Origin: Purshia tridentata
Lineage: Eukaryota; Streptophyta; Magnoliopsida; Rosales; Rosaceae
Reading direction: 5' to 3'
NCBI GenBank assembly: GCA_003254885.1
Contig: QANT01002031.1
Coordinates: forward strand, 1-64,000
Length of the DNA stretch: 64,000 nucleotides
The notes beneath the pieces were generated by a model that searched no databases, was not told the DNA's origin, and worked only from the letters and a program-made list of their open reading frames with translations. Positions 12,691-24,365 of the stretch are shown piece after piece. A program made the position numbers and the translations under genes. Numbering within the stretch: the stretch's first letter is position 1; the number at the start of each line of letters is the position of its first letter.

Positions 12691-15600
12691 ATGGGTAGCT
12701 TCAGTGAAGAAGAATATGGTTCTTTTGATGCCCAAGAGGATATTGCATCAACATCTGATGCAAATTCTGACAGCATTCAGATATTTGATTCAACTCCTTC
12801 CTCCAGCAATTCGGTTCTAGCTAGTTTTCCATATGATGTATGGCTTCAAAGCCCGGGAAGTGTCAGAGATCGTCGTGTTAAGTTTCTGAAGTGGATGGGA
12901 GTGAGTCCAGATCGAATTGTGAGAGAGAATTCAGTAGGCATATCCAGTGAGGTATCAGGGGAGGTTGAAAGAATTAGAGAGAGTAGTGGGGCTGAGCTGA
13001 GAACGACACCTTTTGAAGATGAGTTTTGTTCGGGTCGGTCTTCGATGTCATGCTGGTCTAATGACTGCTCCAATTCCTCAATGGAATTAGGTTCAAAAAT
13101 TAATTCTGCATGCAGAGAAGGAAATTTTGATAAGAGAACGGAGGGTAATGCAGATGAATTGGGGCAGGATGGGAAGGTAAGCGAATGTCGAGAAATGACT
13201 GAAGGGTCTGACCGCACTTCTTTCTCATCATCTTCGTTGTCTCAACGATTCATGGAAAAACGAGTAGGGGAGACCAAAAATATGGTGGGGATTGTGAAGA
13301 GAGTTAAGAAGGGGTGGTTGAGGAGATTACGGTCCATGACTTGCCTTGTTGATAGGCAATTTGATGCTGATAAATTGACAGACAATGAAGATGATGCAAT
13401 TATGGGATATAGGACTCGGAGAGTTAAGGTTCGCCATTCCAAGAAGCGGTTGAAGGAACTTTCAGCTCTTTATATGGGGCAGGATATCCAGGCCCACGAG
13501 GGTTCAATTTTGACAATGAAATTCAGTCCTGGTGGACAGTACCTAGCAAGTGCTGGTGAAGATGGTATTGTGCGAGTCTGGCAAGTGGTGGAGAATGAGA
13601 GATGTAATGAACTTGACATACCGGAAATTGATCCGTCCTGCATATACTTTACAGTGAATCATCTCTCTGAACTAAATCCACTGTTTGCGGATAAAGATAA
13701 ACTTACTAAATCAAGTAGCATGAGGAGAACATCAGATTCAGCTTGTGTTATTTTTCCCCCTAGAGTCTTTCGATTATTGGACAAACCATTGCATGAGTTT
13801 CATGGGCATGGTGGTGACATCTTGGATCTCTCTTGGTCAAGGAATAATGTAAGTGATTATTTGAATTGCGGCTAAAGTTTCATGATTCTAAGAAATTCTT
13901 TTTAACTTCTGGGAAACATGACAGAAATTTAATTTGGTTTTTCATATAATTTTTTTTTTTTGAATGCAGCATCTCCTGTCATCTTCTGTTGACAAAACTG
14001 TTCGTCTATGGAAAGTGGGATGTGATGATTGCCTCAAAGTCTTTTCACATAGTAATTACGGTGCGCTTCTGTCTGGTGTGTTTTTATTTAAAATGTATAT
14101 GGTAGTTGAGGCATTAGCCCAGGATGATTGTATAGAACAGCAAGATCCTGATCTCGTCGGTTAATTTTTTTGAACTTACCTCTTACCATATTTCTGTATG
14201 TTATGGTATCTTGCAGTGACCTGTGTTCAATTTAATCCTGTGGATGATAATTACTTCATCAGTGGTTCAATAGATGGCAAAGTTCGCATTTGGGGAATTC
14301 CTTGCTGCCAAGTTGTTGATTGGAGTGACATAAGAGAGATAGTTTCTGCAGTGTGTTATCGCCCTGATGGGCAGGTTTGGTGATTTTCTTGCCCTTTCAT
14401 TAGGTATAAATAATGATGTATGCTCATATATTAATTACTGTTATTTAAACGCTATTGGTTACTTTTGCAGGGAGGAATTGTTGGCTCACTGACAGGCATT
14501 TGCCGGTTTTATAAAATATCGGGTATGGTTTGAAATTTAAGACCTGCATTCCCCACCCTCCTTTTTCTTCACCTCATTTGCATAGGAACTGACAAGTTGG
14601 ATGATAATCATTTGTAATTTGACGTTAAGGAGATGGTCATATTAATGAAGTTATTATATTTTTCCTTGGAACAGATAACCATTTGCAATTGGATTCTCAA
14701 ATATGCTTGCACAATAAAAAAAAGGGTCCCTGCAAAAAGATAACAGGCTTCAAGGTAGTTAGTACTTCCTGTCCTTGCTTTGTTTACTGGTTTTGATTGT
14801 TTCAGTTTTGGTCTCTTTTGTCAATTGCTATACATTTTCATTTGGGATCTGAAATTTTTGAATTTGTATATTATTTTTTACAGTTCTTCCCACAAGATTC
14901 TAGCAAAGTAATGGTCACTTGTGCCGACTCCCAAGTCAGAATTCTTCATGGGCTTAATGTGGTGGGCAAATACAGGGGTATGTGCATAATTTGATGCAGA
15001 ATTTTTCATAGAAATTTCTTCTTACTTTATTGGTTTTTCAACACTCTGATTTTATGGTCAGTTGACTGTGCATCTTGTAAGCAAATTTGATGCAGATGGT
15101 ATTATGCAAACAAAATTTCTTTTATCTGCTCTAGTATCCAAGTCAATAATTCTTATGTCAAATGTGTTTTTCCCCTTTGAATTTGAAATGTATACATTTA
15201 TTTTCTCTAAATCTTATCTCTGGCCTCTTTTTAGGACTACGTAATGCTGGAAACCTGAGATCTGCAACTTTCACTTCAGATGGGAAACATATAGTCTCAG
15301 CTAGTGAAGATTCTAATGTATATGTATGGAACTGCAGTAATCATGAAGAACATGCTCTCTCTCAAGCAAAACAGATTAGATCTTGTGAGCGCTTTTCCAC
15401 CAATGCATCTATAGCGATACCTTGGTGTGGTTTGAAATGTGAGGCCTTAGAAAATGAAAGGCAATTTCGGGTCATGGATGATAAATTACCAGAAACTCTG
15501 CCTTTTTCTACACCTGCATGCTTTTCTCCTAGCCAAGAATCTTTCCTTGAGTCTATTCCCAAGGGATCTGCAACTTGGCCAGAGGAGAAGCTTCCAACAT

Positions 15601-15770
15601 CAAGTCCGTTGGCAAAGTTAACTACCATGCACAGATCCGAGTACAAGTTTTTTAAAAGTTCTTGCCAGAGCACGTCCAGTTCTCATGCATGGGGTCTGGT
15701 TATTGTGACTGCAGGTTTGGATGGACGGATCAAATCATTCCACAATTATGGGTTACCGGTACCTGTTTGA
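12691..15770 (+). CDS. WD40 repeat protein (WDR44-like, plant transducin family)
   Basis: Seven exons: 12691-13848, 13970-14060, 14217-14374, 14471-14522, 14675-14754, 14884-14977, 15235-15770; 722 residues, all junctions in frame. The N-terminal ~250 residues are Ser/Glu-rich and low in order. At about residue 265 the repeats begin ([28 protein letters not shown]), followed by [38 protein letters not shown] and [11 protein letters not shown], giving six or seven blades of a propeller. A Ser-rich insert (about 590-690) precedes the last blade ([19 protein letters not shown]). The family is a protein-interaction scaffold; its exact role in plants is not clear to me. I recall its neighbour relation to TL17.4 as conserved (At5g53500/At5g53490). 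The start is supported by the MGSFSEEE opening and the length of exon 1. Confidence 0.9.
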
Positions 15771-16720
15771 TACTACAGTTGCTTTGGCATGCTTTTCAGA
15801 GAACTTAAGCTATCCCCTATGCAGGACATTTGATGTGCGGTGCCTTCTTTCGCTGAGTACAAGCTGCAAATCTAATGAATTGATTAGTGAAATTAATTTT
15901 GGCAGCATCAACAGCCATGGCATGTTCAGGTTGACTACTGTAGCAGGCATGTGCAGGATATGTGAGCTTGTGAATTTGCTTCTCCAATGGGCCCTTTCTC
16001 AGATTTCACAGGTGACTGCTACCATTTTATTTCATGACAAGTGGCAGCAATTCCATGGTTTTCATGTAATCCATTTTGGAATCAGCAAGTGGTTGGGGTT
16101 GGCTTGTTTGTTGGTTATTATAATTCTAGTCTACCGTGGGATGTTTTTGGTCTGCCGGTTCACTAAATTAGATGTGAAGTCATTTGTTAGGAGAGGCCAA
16201 ATTGAGATATTATCTCTATATTATAATGCAGGTGCCTGTGGGCCTCGTAGAACTTCTTTTGTTCTCAAAGATGGGATAGGGAATCGAGAGCTGGTGGATG
16301 GAATTTATTTGGGAAAGAATGGTGGGGAACTTCACCACACCATCATGTTGGCCGATCAGAATGATTGAATTGTTTGTCTACCATTTCTGGTCTGTCTCAT
16401 GGTAGGGTCCGTCGCCTTTTGTTGGCTGTGGGATTGTGCAGGGAGTCTTTCATCTGAAGCAGCTAATTTTCTCAGCCAGGGTTTAAAAAATCAGACCACC
16501 TCCTCTTAATTTTGGAGAAGACATCTCTGATTGGTATGGTTGCTTCTCATGTCCATGGATGAGCACCGTTAACACCTCTTTTTTTGGCTAACAGAACTTG
16601 TATATTTACACTCCCAGTTTAGTCTAACATAACCTTGGATTAGTCTCGAGTCGTTAGGGGTTTTGTTAACTTGACAGAAATGTCTTTTGAAATTTATATA
16701 ATGTAACTACAATTGTCTTC
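15771..16720 (+). other. Probable 3' untranslated region of the WD40 gene
   Basis: About 950 bases follow the stop. A 215-codon open stretch (15721-16368) lies here, but it overlaps the last coding exon out of frame and resembles no protein, so I treat it as untranslated or retained-intron sequence. Confidence 0.45.
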
Positions 16721-17880
16721 TGATTGTAAATGGAATATTCATGTAGTGTTTCTGCATGTTCATGCTTGAAACGAGATGGCTATATGACAATAGAAATGTA
16801 TATACATACAAACAAACCGCCCACATATATTTGCATTTACAGTGTTGGCATTGTGATGATTTGAGCAGCCCATTATGCAATTTGGGTTCCATATGAAGAA
16901 TTTATGATTAATACAAGAACCATCCAAAGTTGTTACTTTTGCAATGTTCCTTCTCACCAGGCACTACTACTGCACTAGTAGCTGAGATTGGAAAGTGATT
17001 TGTTCCTTTGGTTGGTAGAGTGAACTTAATCTGGGTCACAGCTCTGGCAGCTTTTGAGTTTCTGAGGGGATGCTATACCAAATTTAGAAAAGTTTGCGAA
17101 CAGTAGAGAACATAGATGACTTTTATGGTAGAGCACATACTAAATCAGCTGAAACATGGCCATGACTGGTGTATTTTGCTTAAGGTGGACTCAAAATACT
17201 TTGCTGCATAACCAAATAATGACAGTACCTTGAACAAAACAATCTAGGGATAATTTGATGGATGGAGTTAGAGAATTAAAGCATGAACAGGCAGGTCATT
17301 TGAAGTATCAAAACAAATAACATATTACAGGTAAGGAGGCAACACAATTAGGAGACAAGGAGAACAAAGCATATGAATAATTATGAAGGGACATGCCTTA
17401 GTGGAAGTGTAAAGTGAAAAGACCATAAAGAACTAATTTATGGATCAATTATTGGATGCTCATATCTCCTTTCCTATTTCCCCACTTAATTTTCCATCAT
17501 TTGGCCAACGAACTAAATTGTAAGGAGTCTAAGGACAATGCATGTGCCTGCATGAGAACTATTAACAGAGTCGGGACAGAGGAGTTAAGTAAATGATTAG
17601 CTTGACAAAACTTGGTTATCAGATCTAAATACAAAACTCCGACAAAGCGACATATGACAATTGTCAACCCTCGCACTCATTTGGCTCTACCTTATGATTA
17701 TAATTAATCCATTATTTGAATTTTATGTGCTTCCTGTTCCTGCACAAACAGTCAAACCACTCACTCTCAAATAGCTATTTTAATTTAAGCTTTCTTGACT
17801 CTTTAACCACGGCTATTATTACATATAGAGGGGATGAATTGACGGAATCATTAGCCAATTTATTGGAAATTTCTTGCATA
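16721..17880. other. Intergenic spacer
   Basis: AT-rich sequence with no supported gene, RNA or repeat. Confidence 0.5.
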
Positions 17881-17889
17881 TCTTAACGG

Positions 17890-18383
17890 TTAGGTAGCCC
17901 ATAAACCCAACTCAGCCCTCCAGCCCACAACAAAGCCTAGCCGCTGGGACCAAAATGAGCAATCTAGTCGTCCAATCCACAACATCTGTCGGCATTCTTC
18001 AAGGGCCCATTTACATTCTTGAACTATGTTTGTAGGCTTATTAGTTGTGGAATTACCCATCTCCACAATAAACCACTGGAATTTCTTGAGAGGCTCATCA
18101 ATTGATTTAGGAAAGCAAAAGAAATAACCTTGGCTTTCATTCACATCAATTTCTGCTGTCATTTTAAGAGAGGACAAATCACAACATTCATATCCAGTCA
18201 AATCTTGAAAAACAATTCACAACAATGAAAACATATATAATCCTTGTTTTCCAATTGACTCTCAACTCCAATGGGAGGCTTCCAATACCAGAAAGTAGCC
18301 CCTTTTCTTCCCACAAATGGATCATAATTGAAAGAACCAACAAATTGTGAAAACAATAAGATCCTGTGAAACCATGTAGGCAT
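17890..18383 (-). pseudogene. Possible decayed or partial coding fragment of unknown family
   Basis: Two adjoining minus-strand open stretches (18383-18198 and 18201-17890) in different frames have a protein-like composition, for example FVGRKGATFWYWKPPIG and FFCFPKSIDEPLKKFQW. I do not recognise the family, and no splice pair joins them cleanly into a complete gene. It could be a remnant of a duplicated gene, or part of the 3' untranslated region of the small minus-strand gene that starts at 19079. Low confidence. Confidence 0.25.
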
Positions 18384-18439
18384 TAATAAATCAAAGCAAT
18401 GAGACCTCCTTTATCTCATTAACTCTAACTATATGATAC

Positions 18440-18464
18440 TATATATATATATATATATATATAT
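18440..18464. repeat. (TA)n microsatellite
   Basis: About 12 AT units in spacer sequence. Confidence 0.9.
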
Positions 18465-18800
18465 CATACATAAAAGAATGGACTTTTCTGGTCCAAATTT
18501 TATAATTAACAAGTTAACAATACATCACATCCAGGTAATCATACAGAAATTCAACCCCACTTATTTACATTCTTCTTGATTAGAATTCCAAGAAACTAAT
18601 CAATCACACAAAAGAGAGCCCCATTTATCCAAATCAAACCCAAGAAATCAATCACACAAATTTAATCTTTTTCCCCGATGACATCCAAAACCCACAAAAT
18701 TTCAAAGAAAAAAAAAGAGAAGAAAGTAAACAAAAGAAACCTAGAGAACAAAAAATGAAGACAAATTTCGTTCCCAGTTGAAAGGAGATGTGATATGAGA

Positions 18801-19079
18801 TCAGACGGGGAGCTTGGTGACGTCGACGACGGTCTGGGGGGAGGAGGAGGAGGTGGAGGCGAAAGAAGGGACGCGGTGGTCACTGAGGTTGACGGAGCGA
18901 GAGAAGAGCATGAGAGGGCGGTCGTGGGCCTCCTCCGGAGACAAGTTCATGTCGTGGTCGTCGTGGGTCGACAGGTTGATGCACGAGCACCGATCCAGCG
19001 AGGCGAAGAACGCTGACGCCACGTGCGTCCCCAGCCAGCTCAGGCACGAGCCGTTCTGGTTCTGGCTCTGGCTCTCCAT
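18801..19079 (-). CDS. Small unnamed plant protein (92 aa)
   Basis: A single-exon frame of 92 codons beginning [12 protein letters not shown] and ending VVDVTKLPV. The centre is Cys- and Ser-containing ([20 protein letters not shown]), followed by an acidic His/Asp stretch ([12 protein letters not shown]) and a Ser-rich tail. There is no signal peptide, membrane segment or known domain. Codon composition is much GC-richer than the flanks, and a pyrimidine-rich leader lies upstream at about 19090-19230, both supporting a real gene. It looks like one of the small conserved proteins of unknown function in eudicots, but I cannot name it. It is divergent from the TL17.4 gene, about 830 bases between starts. 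Function unknown. Confidence 0.7.
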   Translation of the reverse strand: MESQSQNQNGSCLSWLGTHVASAFFASLDRCSCINLSTHDDHDMNLSPEEAHDRPLMLFSRSVNLSDHRVPSFASTSSSSPQTVVDVTKLPV

Positions 19080-19913
19080 TGATGATCAGATTTGCTTCGT
19101 GATTTTCGCAGCGGCAGAGAGGAGAGAAAGAGATGAGAAACCAGGTCTAGGCTCAAAGAAACTCACAAACAAACGCAAAGAGGGAGAGAGATGGCCGTTG
19201 CTTCTTGTTGGTTCTTGTTGTTCCTTGTGATTAGGAACTCGCGTTTACCATTTTGGCCTTTTCCTTTTTTCTATTTATATCTCCACCGTTTTAAATAAGC
19301 AAAATCTTTGACACTTATTTAGTAATTAGTTTTCTTTCTAAATTTTTTTCCAATTTTGATAATTAAGTACTCAATCTATAATTTATTTAAAAATAATTTA
19401 AACTTTTATGTTCTAACTTCATATGTCAAATAAAATTTATATATTACGCTTTACTTAAAAATATTTTGATTAACTCAGATTTATAAATGAACTAATTGAC
19501 TCTGGATATAAGACATATGCCCTTCAAATTTGCTATTCGTAATTGAGATAAAATATTAATTTGTGTATGAAATTCGAACAAATATAAATTTATGTACCTA
19601 ATTAGGAAAATGACTAAAGTTTAGGAAGTGACAAAAAAAACCTTCTTTTTTAAACCCATTTTTTCGTTTATTGGACTTCTTATCAATTTAGACGAGTCAA
19701 TGCCGCAGCCTATCAATTGACAATTTCAGAATGACCCGCCGGGATAAGGCTAAGAAGCAAAATTCATTTAGCGTCAGACACATTCCCACGTGTCATGCCA
19801 CGTCATCTAGATCTTATTACACCGGACCAACAAGAACAACTAACGGATAAGAACCCAAAACAGCGAGCCAGCGAGCATTCACAGAGTGAAGACTGAAAGA
19901 GAAAGAGAGGAAA
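19080..19913. promoter_or_regulatory. Divergent promoter with G-box and I-box on the TL17.4 side
   Basis: A GATAAGG I-box core (19743-19749), a CACGTG G-box (19787-19792) and a second ACGT element CCACGTCA (19798-19805) lie 110-170 bases before the TL17.4 start. I-box plus G-box pairs are typical of light-regulated nuclear genes for photosynthesis. The middle of the region (19260-19700) is AT-rich and otherwise featureless. Confidence 0.55.
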
Positions 19914-21822
19914 ATGGCTGCTTCGTTTTCAATTCCATTGTCTCGAAATGGCCTCTCTCTCCGCTATTCCCTAAAAAAACGACACTGTTTCAGTGTCCCA
20001 GAATTCCACTCACCTATGCGTGTATGTTGCTCTGGTAAGCTTCCTGCATTGATTCTTGTTAGTTTTGGCTCTGTAAGTTGAATTGCAATTAAATTTGGTG
20101 AATGTTGAGTTGATTGGTTTTTGTGTTATCAAAAACAGTTCGAAGTTCTGGGTTTGATTCTTTTGTTGCCCAGAACACGAATTGGGAAAGTTTTTTCTTA
20201 AATGATTTTTAAGTGTAGTTTTCTCCTTCGTTATGTTACCTAGAAAACAATTTTCATAAGCAGATTGAGATAGATTCAGCAGTAGTTTCTTTTGTAGTAT
20301 TGTATAGTTGCCTCCTTAACTATGCTGAAAATTGGTAGATGTGAATGTGATTTATGTTTGCTTTACTTGGGTGCAGCTTCAAGGGATGGTCCTGAAATGA
20401 ATGGAGAATTGTCTCACATGAAACAACTGAAGAATGTAGCATGTGGCATTCTTGCTGTTTGGGCTGTAACCACTACCTCACCTGTAATTGCTGCTAATCA
20501 GGTTTAAAACACACTCTCATTCTACACTTACTCCCTTTTATTTTCTGCTAAATTCTGCAAGTTATAGAGTTCTTTTAATAATCATTGAATACCATGAATT
20601 ATCCTATCCTGCAAAGATGTTTTCATGAATTCCTAGGATTCCTTTACACCTGGATGGGCGATATATGTCACATATAAAATGTGGTCATTCCAAGCAAGTT
20701 TGATTAATCAAAGACATTAAGCTCTTTCCTTTACTCTGAGATTTTCTCCACTTAAACTTAACCCGACAAAGAAGGTGCTGAGTGTTGCCTGTGTAGCCCC
20801 AGTAGATTTGTGTAGCTTTAGTTGAAATCCTGTCATGAATAAGCAGCCACAAAATAAACCATGTTTTAGAATAGCTGTAGAGAATCAGATAAGTGGAGTC
20901 TACCGATCCACTTCAGGAAGCTTATAAATTTTTTTAAAATAAAAGTCCTGATTTTGCTGGACCATTTTATGGTATGAGCAGTTAGTTAGTCGAGACACTT
21001 TGTTAGATATTTCATTACTTTCCTAGCATTTAGTATTGTACTTTATTGAATCCATTATGAAATCCCCTTTTTCCTTAAATTTGTTTTCTTTCAACACGTG
21101 TGAGATTGTCACATTTTCATTAATTAGCAGAAGCCAAAATGTCATCGTCCAAATAATAGATGATGATCAAACCAAAGTGTACCAGTTTCTATAATAATGA
21201 ATTATGAGTATGAAAGGGTACTGCATTGATTTTTGTGTTTCCATCAGAGGCTGCCTCCATTGTCTACTGATCCAGAGAGGTGTGGGCGTGCATTTGTTGG
21301 TAATACGATAGGTCAAGCAAATGGAGTTTATGACAAGGCAATTGATCTCCGCTTCTGTGATTTCACAAATGAGAAGAACAACCTCAAGGGAAAGAGTCTT
21401 GCAGCAGCACTAATGTCTGAAGCAAAATTTGATGGCGCAGACATGACAGAAGTTGTGATGTCAAAGGCTTATGCTGCAGGAGCTAGCTTCAAGGGTAAGA
21501 TTGCATATCATCCTTATTGATGTCAAAGATCATAATATATACGGTTTGAAAGAGAGCAATGGTGAGTCCAATTGTTTTTTTCATTCTGTTTTTTGCAGGC
21601 ACAGACTTCTCAAATGCAGTTCTAGACAGGGTTAATTTTGAGAAAGCTAATCTGCAAGGAGCTTTATTTAGGAACACTGTATTATCAGGCTCCACCTTTA
21701 ATGATGCACAACTTGAAGGCGCAGTGTTTGAGGATACCATTATAGGCTACATTGATCTTCAGAAACTTTGTAGAAATACAAGTATCAATGAGGAAGGAAG
21801 AGCTACTCTGGGGTGTCGATGA
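19914..21822 (+). CDS. TL17: Thylakoid lumenal 17.4 kDa pentapeptide-repeat protein
   Basis: Four exons: 19914-20034, 20377-20501, 21248-21494, 21599-21822; 238 residues, matching the family length. The N-terminus is a Ser/Arg-rich chloroplast transit peptide (MAASFSIPLSRNGLSL). A hydrophobic thylakoid-transfer segment (ACGILAVWAVTTTSPVIAAN, about residues 70-89) ends in an Ala-x-Ala processing site and has no twin arginine, so Sec import is likely. From about residue 110 come pentapeptide repeats of the A(D/N)LxG type (DLRFCDFTNEKNNLKGKSL, AKFDGADMTEVVMSKAYAAG, NLQGALFRNTVLSGSTFNDA) forming a right-handed quadrilateral beta helix. A Cys pair near the end (KLCRN...TLGCR) may form a disulfide in the lumen. 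The biochemical role is not established. Confidence 0.95.
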
Positions 21823-24060
21823 CCATTTTCCCACCGGCCGCTTGTCAAATTTGTTTACTTTGTAAACTGAGGTTCCATGTGTTGAGGAGAAGAAACCTTG
21901 GTGCTTTATATGTATTTATTTTCTGTATTTCTTGGCATTTTAACTGTATAGCCCATATGGTAGAAGCCTGCGTCTGTGTGTCAATCAGTCCCAATTAAAG
22001 ACAGTTTTTGTTGGCCTCTTTCTGCAGAGTCTTTGCTGGGGACAGGAAGAGGTTTTCTTCTTTGTAATGGATATCAGTTTGAATTATAATACGAAAAAGG
22101 AAAGGAAGTGGCATAGGAATTCTATTAGTGGGAGTAATTTTATTACTTATATACATTGGTTTAAGAAAGAGAGAGAAAAAGAAAGGGTGAGCAAGGAACG
22201 TTATGATGGGTAGTTAGATCACAATGCACATGTTCCAGATTCCAAAATTAGATTGAAATTCACCAACCCACTTTACAGTACAGCTGGAAGTTCCCGTTTT
22301 AGAGTTTCGAGTCTAGGCCAGGCTGGCCAGCTCGGATCCACTGGGCTTGGGTTGGGCTGAATTTTGCAAACATGGAGACGGGAGGACTTGGTGGCTCATT
22401 GGGCTTTTGTCACCACAACATTTTTTTTTTATTTTTTATTTTTTATAAGTTAATTATAGTACTTGTTTGTTTTGCGTACTACTAGTACCTCAAAAGCTAT
22501 GAAAAAGATCCTCCAAGAATGAGGTGATTTTAGATGAGGACAGCAATTCAATCAACAAAAAAGTTTTGATTCTCACGGAAACACTTTCCTTGCGAAAAAA
22601 ACAAAACTTTGAAAGTGACAAAAAGTATTGCATATATAGGTAGATCGTGGTTGTGGTCGTGGTCTTGTTCTCATATATATTTGTTCTTCTTTTCTAATCT
22701 TCATCTCAAATTGTCATCTATATCCAACAAAAATTCTCACATGGTTGTTTTTTTTTTTTAAGAATTGGTAAGTAAGATGTGCTCCATAAATATCTTTGTT
22801 TTCACTTTTCACAAGATCATAAAACGACAGTTCCATATGTAATTCTTACCGCATGTATCTTATTTACATGTAATTAGGTAAATAATTTAAAATATGTGTT
22901 TATTTGTACATAGCTAGCTAGTTTGTGGAAGTTATATATAGACACAGCACCAGCCAATGCCGAAGGCATATAGTGGATTGAAAAAGAAAGTAAAAAATAA
23001 AAAAATAATAATGATAGCTAGTTAATAAGTTAAAAAGCAACCTGAAAAGAGTTATTTGTGGTTGACCAATTTGATTAAGTTTGGACAAACTTGTACTTGC
23101 AAGCTAGGTAGCTAGGTAGCTTGCATATAATAGAAAGTTGTAGTTGTATATATATAATTAATATTATAGTAGTAAAGTAAGAAGACTAAGACGGTTGAAA
23201 TAGGAGGGGTTATGGTGGTTGGTGTTTGGACGACTTTAATTAGCTACCATTCCAAAAATACCTACAATTCAATTGCTTTGCTGCACGCCCTCTGAACGGA
23301 CTGTCAATAAAATCAACCGACAAATTCCCTCCACCTCCATCGCGCGCCTTTCCTCATATGCATGCCAACAAACTTCCTTATCACCCAAACAAATTATTAA
23401 CTCATCACAACGACTCCAAATCAATCAGCTATTGGAGAGGTAGCTCCATCACCTTCAAAAATCACTCTTTTCTCTTACTCATATTCAACGTCACTACCAC
23501 GAACCAATTACAGATCATCTTCGATCCACTTCTTTTCTTTTTCTTTTTTAATTTTAATTATGTATTTATTATTTAAAGATAAGAAGTAGAAAATAAAAAT
23601 GAATTCGATCTTAACACTTTATATGTATAACGGAAATAATATAAATCCTTAAATTTATGTTACATAGTTAGAATTAAAACAAATAACAAAAAGCAGGAGC
23701 AAAGAATCTAAATTCATTCTACCAAAACAAAAAAGGAATCTGCTGTAGTGGGTGGGTTCTTGTTAAATCGCACTCACACCAGCCAGCTGACTTACCACAT
23801 TAAACGCAAAAGTAATAGTGGCATTTTGGTAATTTGGTACTTCTATCTTGCTACGCTTCACCCTCCTCGATGATCAACCCTGGCGTGCGCGGGTATGAGT
23901 TATATATGACCCTCGATCTATTTATATATAACACAGCTACTCCATTTCTTTAATTACAGAGCTCTTACGTGCAGTTGTTATATATAGGCAGCTAGAGTCC
24001 TTATACATATATAATATTATACCTAGCTATATATATATATATATATATGGTTGCTTCAGA
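21823..24060. other. Intergenic: TL17 3' end and MIR828 upstream region
   Basis: About the first 250 bases are probable 3' untranslated sequence of TL17. The rest is AT-rich with no supported coding gene; the right part (23800-24060) with TATATATA stretches is probably the MIR828 promoter. Confidence 0.5.
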
Positions 24061-24063
24061 TCA

Positions 24064-24067
<4 letters not shown>

Positions 24068-24102
<35 letters not shown>
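24068..24102. repeat. (GA)n microsatellite just upstream of MIR828
   Basis: About 17 GA units about 50 bases before the miRNA hairpin, preceded by a (TA)n tract at 24030-24048. The GA tract may lie in the primary transcript or its promoter. Confidence 0.9.
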
Positions 24103-24151
24103 AGAAGATCGATGAGATTATTAAAGAGAAGGATCGAATTAATAAATACTT

Positions 24152-24365
24152 GGAATTAATCCTCTTTGTAATGTTTCTTGCTCAAATGAGTATTCCAGCG
24201 ACGGTTGCATGCAGTTAATTATTTTGTTGCGTATGTATATCATGATTCATGAGAGTATGAATAAGTACTGGACGTACGTACTAAATTAAATTAATTAAAC
24301 TGGTGCTTCTGCAAAACTGAGATGCTCATTTGAACAAGCAACGTTGAAAGTGGAAGTTTTAGCAG
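24152..24365 (+). ncRNA. MIR828: MIR828 microRNA precursor (miR828 on the 5' arm)
   Basis: The 5' arm at 24176-24197 carries a 22-base sequence starting TCTTGCTCAAATGAGT and ending ATTCCA, identical to the plant miR828 I remember. The 3' arm at about 24318-24341 contains GATGCTCATTTGAACAAGC, which pairs with it over nearly the full length with few mismatches, as expected of the star strand. Pairing extends below the duplex (CTCTTTGTAATGTT with AACGTTGAAAG). The loop region is about 120 bases. miR828 is a 22-nt miRNA that targets MYB transcripts and TAS4, starting phased siRNAs that restrain anthocyanin and trichome-type MYBs. A GT splice donor (CCAG|GTAAGT, 24445) downstream suggests a spliced primary transcript. 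Confidence 0.92.

Noticed and set aside
15721-16368. 215-codon open frame after the WD40 gene
   Set aside because: It overlaps the last WD40 exon in another frame, resembles no family and fits 3' untranslated sequence.
18795-19230. Plus-strand open frames over the small 92-aa gene
   Set aside because: Low-complexity, Glu/Gly/Val-rich shadows of the minus-strand gene.
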